Of a stretch of DNA of 63,358 nucleotides, positions 40,687 through 50,798 are shown one piece after another (the first letter of the stretch is position 1; each line of letters opens with the position of its first letter). This DNA comes from Candidatus Liberibacter europaeus (lineage in GTDB: Bacteria; Pseudomonadota; Alphaproteobacteria; Rhizobiales; Rhizobiaceae): NCBI GenBank assembly GCA_003045065.1, contig PSQJ01000014.1, positions 1-63,358 of the forward strand. Direction: 5' to 3'. A program made the translations under genes and the position numbers. Under the pieces are notes generated by a model. The model saw nothing but the letters and a program-made list of their open reading frames with translations, was not told where the DNA came from and did no database searches.

Positions 40687-41664
40687 ATGAAGAAAGAAGG
40701 CAGCGCTTTTGTTTCCAGTAATATCGCACTGTGTAAATATTGGGGGAAAAGAGATAATTACTTAAATCTTCCAATTAACAATTCCCTTTCTATCAGCCTT
40801 GGACATCTCGGAACATATACACATATAACTGCCATTAATTCAAACGAGGATCATATTACTCTTAATGGTAAAGTCATGTCACCTGATAGTATTTTTTTTA
40901 AAAGAACAATCAAATTTTGCAACCTTTTTCGTCAATTTGAAAAAGTTAAATTTTTAATAGAAACTTCTAATAATATTCCTACTAAAGCAGGTTTAGCATC
41001 CTCCGCCTCGGGTTTTGCTGCATTAACTTTAGCGCTGTTTAGGCTATATTCTATTCCTGAAAAAAGTGAAATACTTTCACGTGTTGCTCGTCTCGGTTCA
41101 GGAAGCGCTTGTAGGTCTTTTTATCAAGGATTTAGTGAGTGGATAAGAGGAATAGAGAAAAATGGAATTGACAGTTTTGCAATACAATTCAATCATGATT
41201 GGCATGATTTACGAATTGGATTATTAAAAATTATTAAAACGGAAAAAAAAGTGGGATCTAGTGAGGCAATGGATTTAACTCGTCAAAATTCCCCCTTTTT
41301 TACAGAATGGACAAAGCAAGCAACTAAAGATCTTATTAATATAAAACAAGCAATTATTGATCAAGATTTTGTCAAATTCGGAGAAATATCCGAAAATAAT
41401 GCACTAAAAATGCACGCTACAATGATTGCATCAAATCCCACAATTTTATATTGGCAAGAAAAAACAATAACTGATATGAAAAGGATATGGCAAGCGCGTG
41501 AAGAATCTATTCCTGTTTATTTTACCTTGGATGCTGGTCCCAATTTAAAACTCCTATTCACAAAAAATACAGAATATCTGATAAAAAAAAAATTTCCAGA
41601 AATAATGATTATAAATCCTCTTGATAACTATAAATGGAACACCACTAAAATTACAAATTTTTGA
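40687..41664 (+). CDS. mvaD: diphosphomevalonate decarboxylase
   Basis: A 325-residue GHMP-superfamily enzyme that converts mevalonate diphosphate to IPP. The family hallmark SNIALCKYWGKRD is at about residue 12-24, and TKAGLASSASGFAAL is the ATP loop with the phosphate-binding serines. I begin at ATG 40687 because the family starts here; a TTG at 40630 would add 19 residues encoded by duplicated sequence. It is the last gene of the operon. Confidence 0.92.
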   Translation: MKKEGSAFVSSNIALCKYWGKRDNYLNLPINNSLSISLGHLGTYTHITAINSNEDHITLNGKVMSPDSIFFKRTIKFCNLFRQFEKVKFLIETSNNIPTKAGLASSASGFAALTLALFRLYSIPEKSEILSRVARLGSGSACRSFYQGFSEWIRGIEKNGIDSFAIQFNHDWHDLRIGLLKIIKTEKKVGSSEAMDLTRQNSPFFTEWTKQATKDLINIKQAIIDQDFVKFGEISENNALKMHATMIASNPTILYWQEKTITDMKRIWQAREESIPVYFTLDAGPNLKLLFTKNTEYLIKKKFPEIMIINPLDNYKWNTTKITNF

Positions 41665-42438
41665 TTGTAATAATTTTTATTTTTTATAAGGATTACATCT
41701 ATAAATTATGTTTCCTTTTTTTATAAACGATTTTGTATTGGCATCAAGGATCTCCTGCTAAAAATGATATAGCCTATCAAATATAGTCCAAAATAGTAGT
41801 GTACAAACTATCAAAAACTTTATCTTTTCACTTGGAGTTCCGGTCTAAAATATTAGTCATCCCCCTCCTCAAGCTATTTATTTTAGTGAAACTATTCTTG
41901 CGTACTCTAAATTTCTGCTTAACACTTCTTGGTAAGATGTGGCAAAAATACTGTTGTTTTGGAAATGAAAAAAGCCTTTTTTTGGAGGTTATGGAGTCTA
42001 TAATGTATCTTCTTTTGGTGGATAGATAATCTAACTTTGAAGATAAAAATTTATACGTCGTTTTTTGGCTATCTCAATATTTCCTTCTAATATATCATAT
42101 CCTAAAATATTTAAGATGAAATATGTGTATTCAGGTATTAAAAAATTTTCAGATTAACCTATAGTAAAATTAATCTTACCCTCTTCATCAACATTATTGT
42201 AATTGGGTGTATGATTGTGGTTTCAGCGTATTTCCATAAAATGCTGTCCAATTTCTTTCCAATAAATGCTATTTTTGTATTCTTTTCTCATGCTATTTTT
42301 ATAGCTTGAATCAAATATTTGGTAAAGCTTGCGGCAAAATAACAATTTTGAACACAATCATTACATGATAAAATTTCGATTACAAACTTAAGGCAACAAC
42401 TATAATAAAATGTACAAAATTAATTAGAAAAACAACTA
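41665..42438. other. long decayed intergenic region
   Basis: No intact gene. A 76-codon frame at 41799-42029 (plus) and short minus-strand pieces near 42080-42330 (for example NHNHTPNYNNVDEEGKINF) read more like protein than random AT-rich DNA, but stops and frame changes break them. It may hold the remains of one or two exported-protein genes. I cannot name a family. Confidence 0.35.
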
Positions 42439-43938
42439 TTATTTTATTTTAAGTTTTTCTTTCACTATTTTCTGAACAATATTAGGATTAGCCTTACCAC
42501 CTGTTGCTTTCATTACTTGCCCAACAAACCAACTAGCTAAATTTGGTTTAGTAACTACTCGTGTAACCTTATCTGGATTAGAATTAATAACTTCATCAAC
42601 TGCTTTTGCAATAGCAGATACGTCTGTAACTTGACGCAAACCAAGTTCTTCTATGATCTGCTTTGGATTACCTCCCTTATCCCATAATATATTAAAAACA
42701 TCCTTAGCTATTTTACCTGATATCGTTCCATCGTAAATCAAATCAATCAATTCTCCTAACTGATCAGGTAAAATAGGTGTGTTTTCTATGCTTTGCCCTG
42801 ACTTATTCAATGCACCTAAAAGATCATTAATAACCCAATTAGCAGCAATTTTTTGATCACGATTAACAGCTAATTTTTCAAAATAATCCGCGATTAATTT
42901 ATCTGAAACTAAAACAGAAGCGTCATAAAACGAAATACCAAACTCAGCAACAAAACGTTCTATCTTGGCATCTGGCAACTCAGGAAGTTGATCTTTAATT
43001 TCATTAATAAAATCTTCATCAATCTCTAAAGTAAGCAAATCAGGCTCAGCAAAATAACGATAATCATGAGCATCTTCTTTGGTACGCATAGAGCGAGTCT
43101 CATTTTTTGAAGGATCAAATAATCTAGTTTCTTGCGCTACTACATTTCCATCTTCAATAAGCGAAATTTGTCGATGTGCCTCATAGTCTATAGCCTGCCC
43201 TAAAAAGCGAATAGAATTTACATTTTTTATTTCACAACGTGTACCAAATTCACTTCCTGGACGGCAAACTGAAACATTGACATCAGCACGAAGTGAACCT
43301 TCTTCCATATTTCCATCACAAGTTCCTAAATAACGCAATATACTACGTAATTTGGTCAGAAAAGCTTTTGCCTCAAAAGAAGAACGCATATCTGGTTTAG
43401 TTACTATTTCCATAAGAGCTATGCCAGAACGATTAAGATCAATACAAGATATTGATGGATACTGGTCATGAATAGATTTGCCAGCATCTTGTTCTAAGTG
43501 AATACGCTCAATCCCTACTTCTATTGTTTTAAATTCACCTTTTTGATCCGGACCAATTGAAACAAAAACTTTTCCTTCCCCTACAATAGGTTCATTATGC
43601 TGTGAAATTTGATATCCTTGAGGAAGGTCTGGATAAAAATAATGTTTGCGTGCGAAAACAGAACTCTTATTAATATTAGCATTTAAGCCAAGACCAGTCA
43701 TAATAGCTTGTCGAACGCACTGAACATTTAATATTGGCAACATACCTGGCATCGCAGCGTCAAAAAAACTAACTTGCGTATTAGGAGCAGATCCAAAATT
43801 AACTGACGAACCAGAAAACAACTTGGATTTAACAGCCAACTGTGCATGAACTTCCATGCCAATGACAACCTCCCAATCACCACTTGTGCCAGATATAAGA
43901 AATCTTGAATCCCTAGAATTAGTATTAAGTGAAACCAT
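42439..43938 (-). CDS. gatB: Asp-tRNA(Asn)/Glu-tRNA(Gln) amidotransferase subunit B
   Basis: A 499-residue tRNA-binding and kinase subunit of Gat[15 protein letters not shown] at the start, [14 protein letters not shown], and the C-terminal YqeY-like tail domain ending [14 protein letters not shown] are typical. GatCAB supplies Gln-tRNA (and often Asn-tRNA) where the direct synthetases are missing. It lies 163 nt after gatA. Confidence 0.96.
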   Translation of the reverse strand: MVSLNTNSRDSRFLISGTSGDWEVVIGMEVHAQLAVKSKLFSGSSVNFGSAPNTQVSFFDAAMPGMLPILNVQCVRQAIMTGLGLNANINKSSVFARKHYFYPDLPQGYQISQHNEPIVGEGKVFVSIGPDQKGEFKTIEVGIERIHLEQDAGKSIHDQYPSISCIDLNRSGIALMEIVTKPDMRSSFEAKAFLTKLRSILRYLGTCDGNMEEGSLRADVNVSVCRPGSEFGTRCEIKNVNSIRFLGQAIDYEAHRQISLIEDGNVVAQETRLFDPSKNETRSMRTKEDAHDYRYFAEPDLLTLEIDEDFINEIKDQLPELPDAKIERFVAEFGISFYDASVLVSDKLIADYFEKLAVNRDQKIAANWVINDLLGALNKSGQSIENTPILPDQLGELIDLIYDGTISGKIAKDVFNILWDKGGNPKQIIEELGLRQVTDVSAIAKAVDEVINSNPDKVTRVVTKPNLASWFVGQVMKATGGKANPNIVQKIVKEKLKIK

Positions 43939-44101
43939 AACAAACCTTTAGAACAGTAATTTTTTCAAATATTCATAAAAAATACAGAATAAATTGTTTA
44001 ATCCATTTAAAATTCCAAGCCACAATAAAATAAAACTCATCGGTATGTTTACTAAGGACAATATTTATTTCCATGAAAAACAACCAAATGCCAATATTGT
44101 T

Positions 44102-45583
44102 TTACCACCATTGGGAAGGACGAAAATATCCCGCTTCTTTTTCAATGACTTGACCAACAGTAAAAAGCATATCTTCACGAAATGGTTGACCAATTAATTG
44201 CAAGCTAAGTGGCATTTTTTGATTACATAAAGCCGCAGGAATAGATATAGCTGGTAATCCAGCCATATTAACAGCAACAGTGAAAACATCATTATAAACA
44301 TTACTCATGGAACCAGAATTATTTTCCTTTTTGCCCAAACGAAAAGCTGATGTTGGCGTAGTAGGAGTTAGAATTACATCTATTCCTTGCTTAAAAACAT
44401 CTTCAAAATCACGTTTTATAAGAGTACGAATTTTACGAGCTCGTAGATAATAAGAATCGTAACAATCAGCAGAAAGAACGTGTGTTCCTATCATAATACG
44501 ATGCTTGACTTCTTTTCCGAATCCAATAGAACGGGTTTTTTCATACATTTCTGAAATATCTTTTCCCATAACGCGCAAACCATATCTAACTCCATCATAA
44601 CGAGCAAGATTAGATGAAGCTTCTGCTGGTGCAATAATATAGTAGGCAGAAAGAGCATATTTAGTATGTGGAAGTGATATATCAACAATTTTCGCACCAG
44701 CTTCTTTCAGCCAATTAATACCTATATCCCAAGCTTGTTCCATTTCAGGAGATAATTCATCAATACGATATTCTTTTGGTATACCTACTGTTACTTCATT
44801 TATAGATTTTCCAATTGCTGCTTCATAATCTGGAACAGGTAAATCGACACATGTTGCATCACGATCATCATATCCCGCAATTGACTTTAATAAAATAGCA
44901 GAATCTCTTACAGTGCGAGTAATTAATCCGACTTGATCTAAAGATGAGGCAAAAGCAATTATTCCCAAACGAGAACATCTACCGTATGTAGGTTTTATTC
45001 CAACAGTTCCGGTAAAAGACGCTGGTTGACGAACAGATCCTCCTGTATCTGTTCCTAAAGCAGCAGCACTTAAAAAACCAGCTACAGAAGCAGAAGACCC
45101 ACCAGATGATCCGCCAGCTGTAAAATTATCAGTCGAATTGATAGCTCTCCAAGGATTAATCACAGATCCATAATATGAATTTTCATTGGAAGACCCCATT
45201 GCAAACTCATCCATGTTGAGCTTTCCGAGCATTATAGCCCCGTCATCCCATAATTTTTGCGTAACTGTAGACTCATAATTGGGTTTAAAACCATCTAAAA
45301 TATAACTACAAGCCTGTGTATGAACACCTTTAGTTGCAAAACAATCTTTTACCCCTATAGGAATACCTTCTAAATCTCTCGCATCACCATGCATAATACG
45401 CTTATCAGATTCCTTAGCCTGCTCACGAGCTTTATGTGCGACTACATCAACATATGCGTTAATTTTATCATTATAATCATCAATAGATTTAATATATGAA
45501 TCAACTAACTCAACCGCAGAAATTTTCTTTTTTCTCAACAGGTCTCTAGATTCTGAGATGTCCATTTGATTTAATTCTGACAT
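44102..45583 (-). CDS. gatA: Asp-tRNA(Asn)/Glu-tRNA(Gln) amidotransferase subunit A
   Basis: A 493-residue amidase-signature enzyme releasing ammonia from glutamine. Catalytic lysine in [10 protein letters not shown] and the Ser-cisSer pair in [11 protein letters not shown] and [11 protein letters not shown] are intact. I choose the start at 45583 (MSELNQMD), where GAAGG lies just upstream; a start at 45604 would add seven residues. It lies 51 nt downstream of gatC, measured to that start. Confidence 0.95.
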   Translation of the reverse strand: MSELNQMDISESRDLLRKKKISAVELVDSYIKSIDDYNDKINAYVDVVAHKAREQAKESDKRIMHGDARDLEGIPIGVKDCFATKGVHTQACSYILDGFKPNYESTVTQKLWDDGAIMLGKLNMDEFAMGSSNENSYYGSVINPWRAINSTDNFTAGGSSGGSSASVAGFLSAAALGTDTGGSVRQPASFTGTVGIKPTYGRCSRLGIIAFASSLDQVGLITRTVRDSAILLKSIAGYDDRDATCVDLPVPDYEAAIGKSINEVTVGIPKEYRIDELSPEMEQAWDIGINWLKEAGAKIVDISLPHTKYALSAYYIIAPAEASSNLARYDGVRYGLRVMGKDISEMYEKTRSIGFGKEVKHRIMIGTHVLSADCYDSYYLRARKIRTLIKRDFEDVFKQGIDVILTPTTPTSAFRLGKKENNSGSMSNVYNDVFTVAVNMAGLPAISIPAALCNQKMPLSLQLIGQPFREDMLFTVGQVIEKEAGYFRPSQWW

Positions 45584-45634
45584 ATCAACTAACCTTCTAT
45601 ACAAAACTATTCAATAAGGTAATATATCCAAAAA

Positions 45635-45922
45635 CTATTCCATAGTTTTTGGAACAAGAAAAAAATTTTTCTCAACCTGCGGGGCACTAGACAAAACAGA
45701 TTCAGCCATTCCTCCATCACACACAATATCAGAACGACATTTCATTTTAACAGGAATAACAGATGTCATAGGCTCCACACCTTCAACATCAACTTCTGCG
45801 ATTTTATCTAAAAAATTCATGGTATTGTTAAGATGCGACAAAATGCACGGTATATCATCTTCTTCTATAGCAATACGAGCAAGACGTGCAAGACGCCTAA
45901 CATCTAAAACATCTATTGACAT
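45635..45922 (-). CDS. gatC: Asp-tRNA(Asn)/Glu-tRNA(Gln) amidotransferase subunit C
   Basis: A 95-residue subunit that wraps GatA and GatB. It has the family's start VRRLARLARIAIEE, the helix LNNTMNFLDKIAEVDVEGVEPM and the late PQVEKNFFLVPK. First gene of gatCAB here; diverges from ruvX. Confidence 0.93.
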   Translation of the reverse strand: MSIDVLDVRRLARLARIAIEEDDIPCILSHLNNTMNFLDKIAEVDVEGVEPMTSVIPVKMKCRSDIVCDGGMAESVLSSAPQVEKNFFLVPKTME

Positions 45923-46293
45923 TTAACCTTCCTACATAACATTTAACGGATAAAAACCAATCATAAACAATACAATTTCATGAATATGTAATTATACTTG
46001 TAGCACTCTACCAAAAAATATGTTGAGTGACAATAATATACGATTTTTATTTATTATAATATCTTGTATGAAATTAGTTCATTGAAAAGTACCGTGACAA
46101 ACTCCTTTTACTATAATAAATTGCCAAATAGTTTAAGAAAAGATATTATACCTATCTTGCAAATAAGTTCAGCAGCTATCTACGTAAATATATTTATTAG
46201 CTAAATATTGACTCAATTTAAACGTAAAAATAAGTACAATGCCGATTTAAATTGACCTAATACTATATTATTAATCAAAGAGAGTGCCACAAA
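45923..46293. other. gatC-ruvX divergent intergenic region
   Basis: A 371-nt AT-rich spacer that must hold the promoters for gatC (minus) and ruvX (plus). No open frame, tRNA or strong inverted repeat was seen. Confidence 0.4.
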
Positions 46294-46764
46294 ATGTCAG
46301 TAATTCTTGTTGAAGATTTGGTCAACTATCTTAAATCTAATCAGCCTATCGCATCTATTGATTTAGGATCAAAAAATATTGGAATTGCAATTTCTGATTC
46401 TGGAAGACGATTTGCTAATCCTAGACCGCTTCTCGTCAGAAAAAAGATTTCTCAAACTGCATCTGATTTACTTTTTTTTGCCAATAAGGAAAATATTGCA
46501 GCTTTTGTAATCGGAATGCCTTTCAATATGGATGGTTCAGAAGGTCCACGTGCACAGTCTACTCGTGCTTTTGTAAGAAATATCAGTGATATAATAAATA
46601 TTCCTTTTGTTTTTTGGGATGAACGACTTTCTACGGTATCAGCAAATAGAATACTTATCGATATGGATATATCTAGGAAAAAACGTTCTAAAAAAGTCGA
46701 TTCAATGTCTGCAAGCCTTATCCTACAGGAAGTTTTAGACAGGATACACATGCTACAAACATAA
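46294..46764 (+). CDS. ruvX: Holliday junction resolvase / pre-16S rRNA nuclease RuvX (YqgF)
   Basis: A 156-residue RNase H-like nuclease trimming 16S rRNA 5' ends. It has SIDLGSKNIGIAISD near the start, the FVIGMPFNMDGSEGPRAQ motif, FWDERLSTVSA, and KVDSMSASLILQ, which hold the acidic active-site residues. Divergent from gatC, as in rhizobia. Confidence 0.93.
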   Translation: MSVILVEDLVNYLKSNQPIASIDLGSKNIGIAISDSGRRFANPRPLLVRKKISQTASDLLFFANKENIAAFVIGMPFNMDGSEGPRAQSTRAFVRNISDIINIPFVFWDERLSTVSANRILIDMDISRKKRSKKVDSMSASLILQEVLDRIHMLQT

Positions 46765-46870
46765 TGAAAACAAAAATAAATTTTTGAATATTACGTCAGG
46801 AATATCTTGCATATATTATAATTTGTGCTAGGGCACGCTCCAGTCAATGTTTTTCATTTATAGTTTTTAA

Positions 46871-47458
46871 ATGATTAAAAAGTTGCGTTATTTTACATCT
46901 ATTATTTTGTTTTTACTTATCCCAAATTTATCGTATACAGATGATCGTTTAGCAGTAAAAAAATCATATCGAAAATTTAAAATTTCTTCAATAATTCTAT
47001 TATCACCAATTGCTAGATTTGATGTGGGAAGTAAATCCTTTGATACAGGTATCGAAAAATCTATAGGTATTAATATAAGTTATCCGATAAATTATAATAT
47101 AGGTTTATTTAATTGGTCACTTAAATAATTAGGAGTAAGTTATATTTTTGTCCAGCAAGGTTTTAATATCCAACCCATTGAAAATTATGTTAGTTTAAAT
47201 TTTTATTCCAGTTTAAATGTAGTTGATTCCGATATACCATTGGACTTAGTTATTGATCCTTTTGGCATTCAAAATAGAATAACAAACAGAAATACATAAT
47301 GCTTTTATATACCTTTTTCAATTATACTAGAAGACTAGTCTATACCTGTTGCAGTTGCATTAGAATATGGTCTCATTTTATTTAAATCAAATGTTATTTT
47401 CCGTGGTACAAGATCAGGAATGTTATCGTCCAGTTTTAGTATAGGAGTGAAGATTTAA
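46871..47458 (+). pseudogene. exported barrel-like protein gene with three in-frame stops
   Basis: From ATG 46871 a 195-codon frame runs to TAA at 47456 with no frameshift, cut by TAA (47126), TAA (47297) and TAG (47336). The start gives a signal peptide (IILFLLIPNLSYT, cleavage before DD). The rest reads as alternating hydrophobic strands with turns, ending SSSFSIGVKI, as in small outer-membrane barrels. The family is not recognised. Compare 13064-13663, which has the same size and the same kind of interruption. Confidence 0.55.
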
Positions 47459-47512
47459 TATCAGATAAAAGTGGCATAAAACCACGTTTCTTTAAATTAT
47501 TATTCAAACAAT

Positions 47513-47722
47513 CTACATATCCAGTTGAATTTTCCAATATCTCTCTTTTGAGATGCTTTCATAACTATTGTCAACTGATTCTTTAGCTTTATCCATCTCC
47601 CATATAATATGAGTAATATCTTCGGCAGAAACGTGATCAGGTACGAGCATAATATCTGTATTATCTAGCATTTCGTCAATATTTGATTTGATATATGGGG
47701 TTCGTAAGTGAAACCAATAGAC
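47513..47722 (-). pseudogene. ORF fragment, unknown
   Basis: A 69-codon open frame on minus ending TAG at 47513. It is bounded upstream by a stop at 47723 and has no good start, only an internal ATG. It contains NIDEMLDNTDIMLVPDHV and AEDITHIIWEMDKAKE, with protein-like composition. Probably the C-terminal part of a lost gene. I do not recognise it. Confidence 0.3.
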
Positions 47723-48330
47723 TTAAATTAGCAAAGCTGACCCTCACCCTGATCAGGCTCATGATAAAATACCCCCCCCTATAATTCCAACATTTATAAC
47801 GTTCCAAAAATTCAGGTTTTTTCTAAGAAAGCTAATGTTGTAAACTGTGGGATTTTTTCATAATTGTTCATCTTTTAATTTAACAATTTTATAGACCATC
47901 TCAAATTATATCAAATTGTCAATTTAAGATAGAACTTTATTTTTTTCAATCTTATCTGTTCGCTATGTTTTAATGATGTTATTTGGGACTTGTCCACAAT
48001 AGTTTCAAAAGGAGATGTGAGATTTAATCCTTTTTATCTAACTCGTATTTTTAGACGTAGGTATTTGATGCGGAAAAATATGTAAGGCTTTGGACAACGA
48101 TCATGGAAATAAGATAGATTAAATCCGCTCTACTTCTATTTTAGTAACAAGATCTATTCTATAGCAAAATTCTTATTGCAAAAACCCATCTGCGAATTTA
48201 TTATTAGGACTTCTTTCCTATTGTTTATAGATAATTTCTACGTGAAAACTATTCTAAAAATATAATAAATTATGTTGCATGTATCATTAAAATATTGCAC
48301 TATAAAGTTGTTGTTAACCAAATATAAAAG
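47723..48330. other. decayed sequence upstream of repeat-protein gene
   Basis: No intact gene. A plus-strand piece around 47960-48085 reads NDVIWDLSTIVSKGD and continues RFNPFYLTRIFRRRYL to a TAA, but has no start. A C8 tract occurs near 47772. The last 60 nt presumably hold the promoter of the secreted repeat protein; TTGCAT at 48275 with ACTATA 18 nt further on is a weak candidate. Confidence 0.3.
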
Positions 48331-48339
48331 GTGATGTTC

Positions 48340-48903
48340 ATGAAGAATATTATTATTACCTCTACTTTAATACTATCGAGTGTTATAATGTTTCAAGGTG
48401 ATGCCCTAGCAGGTGCTTGTTGTGGAAAAGAAGCAAATGCTGCTATTCAAGAACGCGATTTTTATCCAACTGATGTTGATCAACTTGATCTTTCTCAAAT
48501 TCCAAATGTTCCTGCTCCTCAACAAGATCTAGGTGATCTTGATCCAGTCAATCCTGTTCCTCAAGATGATATTTCTTCTCAAGATCTAGGTGATCTTGAT
48601 CCAATCAATCCTGTTCCTCAAGATGATATTTCTTCTCAAGATTCAGGTGATCTTGAGCCAGTTCATCATGATATTCACGATCTAGGTAATATTGGTCAAG
48701 TACATCCTGTTCCTCAAGATGATCTTGATTTGCAACAAGGTATAATACAAGTAATACAACCTATAGAAAATATAGAAGATATGCAAATAGATTTTGAAAA
48801 CGTCCCATTTGCAGACTTACAGCAACCATTGCATGATGTAATAACAGTTGACTCATTCGCGCCTTCTGATAATGATACTGATACCGCATCTCAAAATAGC
48901 TAA
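48340..48903 (+). CDS. secreted acidic tandem-repeat protein
   Basis: A 187-residue exported protein of unknown function. A Sec signal peptide (MKNIIITSTLILSS...GDALA) is cleaved before GACCGKE. From about residue 62 come tandem 19-residue units, QDLGDLDPVNPVPQDDISS twice with one change. A third shortened unit and a divergent fourth (DLGNIGQVHPVPQDDLDL) follow, with an acidic tail. There is no lipobox pattern of normal type, although CC follows the cleavage site. I start at 48340 because AAAAGG (48326-48331) is properly spaced; GTG 48331 or ATG 48334 are alternatives. It resembles the small Sec-exported candidate effectors of plant pathogens in size, charge and isolation. Confidence 0.75.
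   Translation: MKNIIITSTLILSSVIMFQGDALAGACCGKEANAAIQERDFYPTDVDQLDLSQIPNVPAPQQDLGDLDPVNPVPQDDISSQDLGDLDPINPVPQDDISSQDSGDLEPVHHDIHDLGNIGQVHPVPQDDLDLQQGIIQVIQPIENIEDMQIDFENVPFADLQQPLHDVITVDSFAPSDNDTDTASQNS
48523..48730 (+). repeat. 57-bp tandem repeat inside the secreted protein gene
   Basis: Units at 48523-48579 and 48580-48636 are nearly identical and start CAAGATCTAGGTGATCTTGA. A truncated third begins at 48637 and a divergent fourth at about 48678. The unit is a multiple of three, so copy-number change keeps the frame. Confidence 0.9.
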
Positions 48904-48931
48904 TCTTAATTGTCTCATATACACACATATC

Positions 48932-48966
48932 ATCTTACCCCCTATATAAATATGAGGGGGTAAGAT
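48932..48966. terminator. perfect 11-bp hairpin after repeat-protein gene
   Basis: Arms ATCTTACCCCC (48932-48942) and its exact complement (48956-48966) with a 13-nt loop, 29 nt after the stop. It is G/C-rich at the inner end, strong for this genome, and lacks a T run. Probably ends the transcript of the secreted protein. Confidence 0.6.
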
Positions 48967-49505
48967 ATATCCTAGGTGATAATAAAAAATATTTTTCTTT
49001 GCTTTTGAAGTCTGACAAAATGTATAGGTTGTAATTATTGTTGTATCATAGTGAAAAAGGCTACCATTAGTCAGTCATGTGGTGAATGGTACGGTTAGTA
49101 TCCATTTATATACAGTTTGCTCTTTTTCTGCTATATCCCTCAAATCCTTTGTCTTTCATGATCCATTTCTACCAACTTTTCACTTATCCATAATTCCTAA
49201 ATAATCGTGAAAGTCATTATTTTGACATTTTTAATTCCATCAGACTACTGTAAAAAACTTTGTTCATATGCTTTATGAACATTGTTTATAGAATTCTATA
49301 ATCAGATAAAGAAGAATTTTCGTCAATAATTTTTAGGAATTGTTTTTCAATCGAAAGGTCAGCTAACGATACAATAAACCAATCTCTTGCACTACCACCT
49401 AAAAAATCATTAAACCCCCACTCATCCACCGATATATATACGGGAGGCGAGGTTTATCAACATGAAAACATAGCAACAGACTACAAGTCAACCTCTTGAT
49501 AAATG
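48967..49505. other. intergenic, no recognised gene
   Basis: About 540 nt with no supportable ORF. It separates the repeat-protein gene from the convergent lipoprotein gene at 49506. Confidence 0.4.
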
Positions 49506-50798
49506 CTAGTAGACAGTAGTGTTAGGAAACTTGAAAGAAGATGTACGATCTGAAATGTAATACCTAAAAACACGGTTCACTGTTCTTAAGAGATTCTCAG
49601 TATCTTCAATGTTTTCTTCTATCTCTTTTATACCATAATCCTTTGCATGATAAGGTTTAATTCTATCTGCTTCAGCTTGGTATTCAACTTCAAATTTATT
49701 AGACTCATCCAATAAGCGCTGAATATTATTTAAAAGTATCTCCATTTCTCTATTTTCCGAGGTGAGAACAAGATTATGTAGATAATGTGCACTACGAGCG
49801 CTAATACGCCTAGAAAATATATAGTATATAAGCGCTTCATCCTTGTTATATTCTTTAATCTGTTCCTTTGCCTTTTGGTTGAATTTTGTTGCATCCGCAA
49901 GAAGCTGAGTGGCTTTGCTTATTCTATCTGTGGAATTTACAGTCTTAATCCAATCTTCCTCAGCCTTCCTACAATAATCAACCACATCATTAAAATATTC
50001 TATAATTTTACCAAATCTACCTTCAGCTTGGCTCAATCTATATATAATATTACTTGTGTTCCCTCTCATCTTAAGTATGCTATTATATGTATTTCTTATA
50101 GATTGCGACGTACGTTGGACAATTTTCTCTATCGCTAATATTTTTTCACTAGCTTCATCAAACTGTTTTTTCTCAGCTAGATCGCGAAGATCTAGTATTA
50201 AATTTGACATAGATTCAGACTCCACCTCAGCTAGCTGTATTGCTATCTCTGTCTCTTCAGAGGCAACCAGCTTAATTTCGTCTAGTTTTTTGGAGACTTG
50301 ATCACGTAACTGGATTAACTTAGGATTTGGGTATCTAGAAACTGCTTTATCCAAATTTTCCAAAGCTGAAATAAGCCCTTTTTCTACTTTTTCGGCTTTT
50401 TTGATAATATTCAGCCTTAATCTAGCAAATTCAACATTTATAAAACCAGCAAGTTTGTTATTCTCAATAGATATATTATTTCTTATTAGATATCCATAAC
50501 TCTCACCAAGTTCAATACGAACAGCCATTGGTATTATATCCAAATTATTTATAAAATTGAGTGATTTTCTTTGTACATCTATCATTTCCTGCAAAGGAAC
50601 TTGATGTTTTCCAGCTATCAAGACAAAATCTGCTAGTTTTGGCAAAAATTCTCTTGATTCTCTAATGGTATTATATGCCATTGATTTCTTTCCTATGAAG
50701 AATCCTCTTTCTAAAGTGTAAAAATTATTGTGGCACCCTACTATTGGTAGGCTTGAAAGCAAGATATTTGCTAGTATTATAGTTTTATTGCATCTCAT
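49506..50798 (-). CDS. long helical lipoprotein, unknown function
   Basis: A 430-residue protein. The signal peptide ends at lipobox PIVGC (cysteine about residue 22). The rest is almost entirely charged and helical, with long coiled-coil-like stretches (for example VEKGLISALENLDKAV and RDLAEKKQFDEASEKILAI) and no further cysteines beyond one late YCRKAEED. The pattern recalls spectrin-like or EzrA-like helical repeats, but I see no family signature. It is alone, flanked by decayed DNA on both sides, and full length. Confidence 0.7.
   Translation of the reverse strand: MRCNKTIILANILLSSLPIVGCHNNFYTLERGFFIGKKSMAYNTIRESREFLPKLADFVLIAGKHQVPLQEMIDVQRKSLNFINNLDIIPMAVRIELGESYGYLIRNNISIENNKLAGFINVEFARLRLNIIKKAEKVEKGLISALENLDKAVSRYPNPKLIQLRDQVSKKLDEIKLVASEETEIAIQLAEVESESMSNLILDLRDLAEKKQFDEASEKILAIEKIVQRTSQSIRNTYNSILKMRGNTSNIIYRLSQAEGRFGKIIEYFNDVVDYCRKAEEDWIKTVNSTDRISKATQLLADATKFNQKAKEQIKEYNKDEALIYYIFSRRISARSAHYLHNLVLTSENREMEILLNNIQRLLDESNKFEVEYQAEADRIKPYHAKDYGIKEIEENIEDTENLLRTVNRVFRYYISDRTSSFKFPNTTVY

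Noticed and set aside
41799..42029. 76-codon plus-strand ORF as a real gene
   Set aside because: Leu/Phe-rich with a GTG start, no ribosome site and no domain; better treated as part of a decayed stretch.
48523..48730. CRISPR-like repeat
   Set aside because: Units are contiguous, coding and without spacers; it is an in-frame protein repeat.
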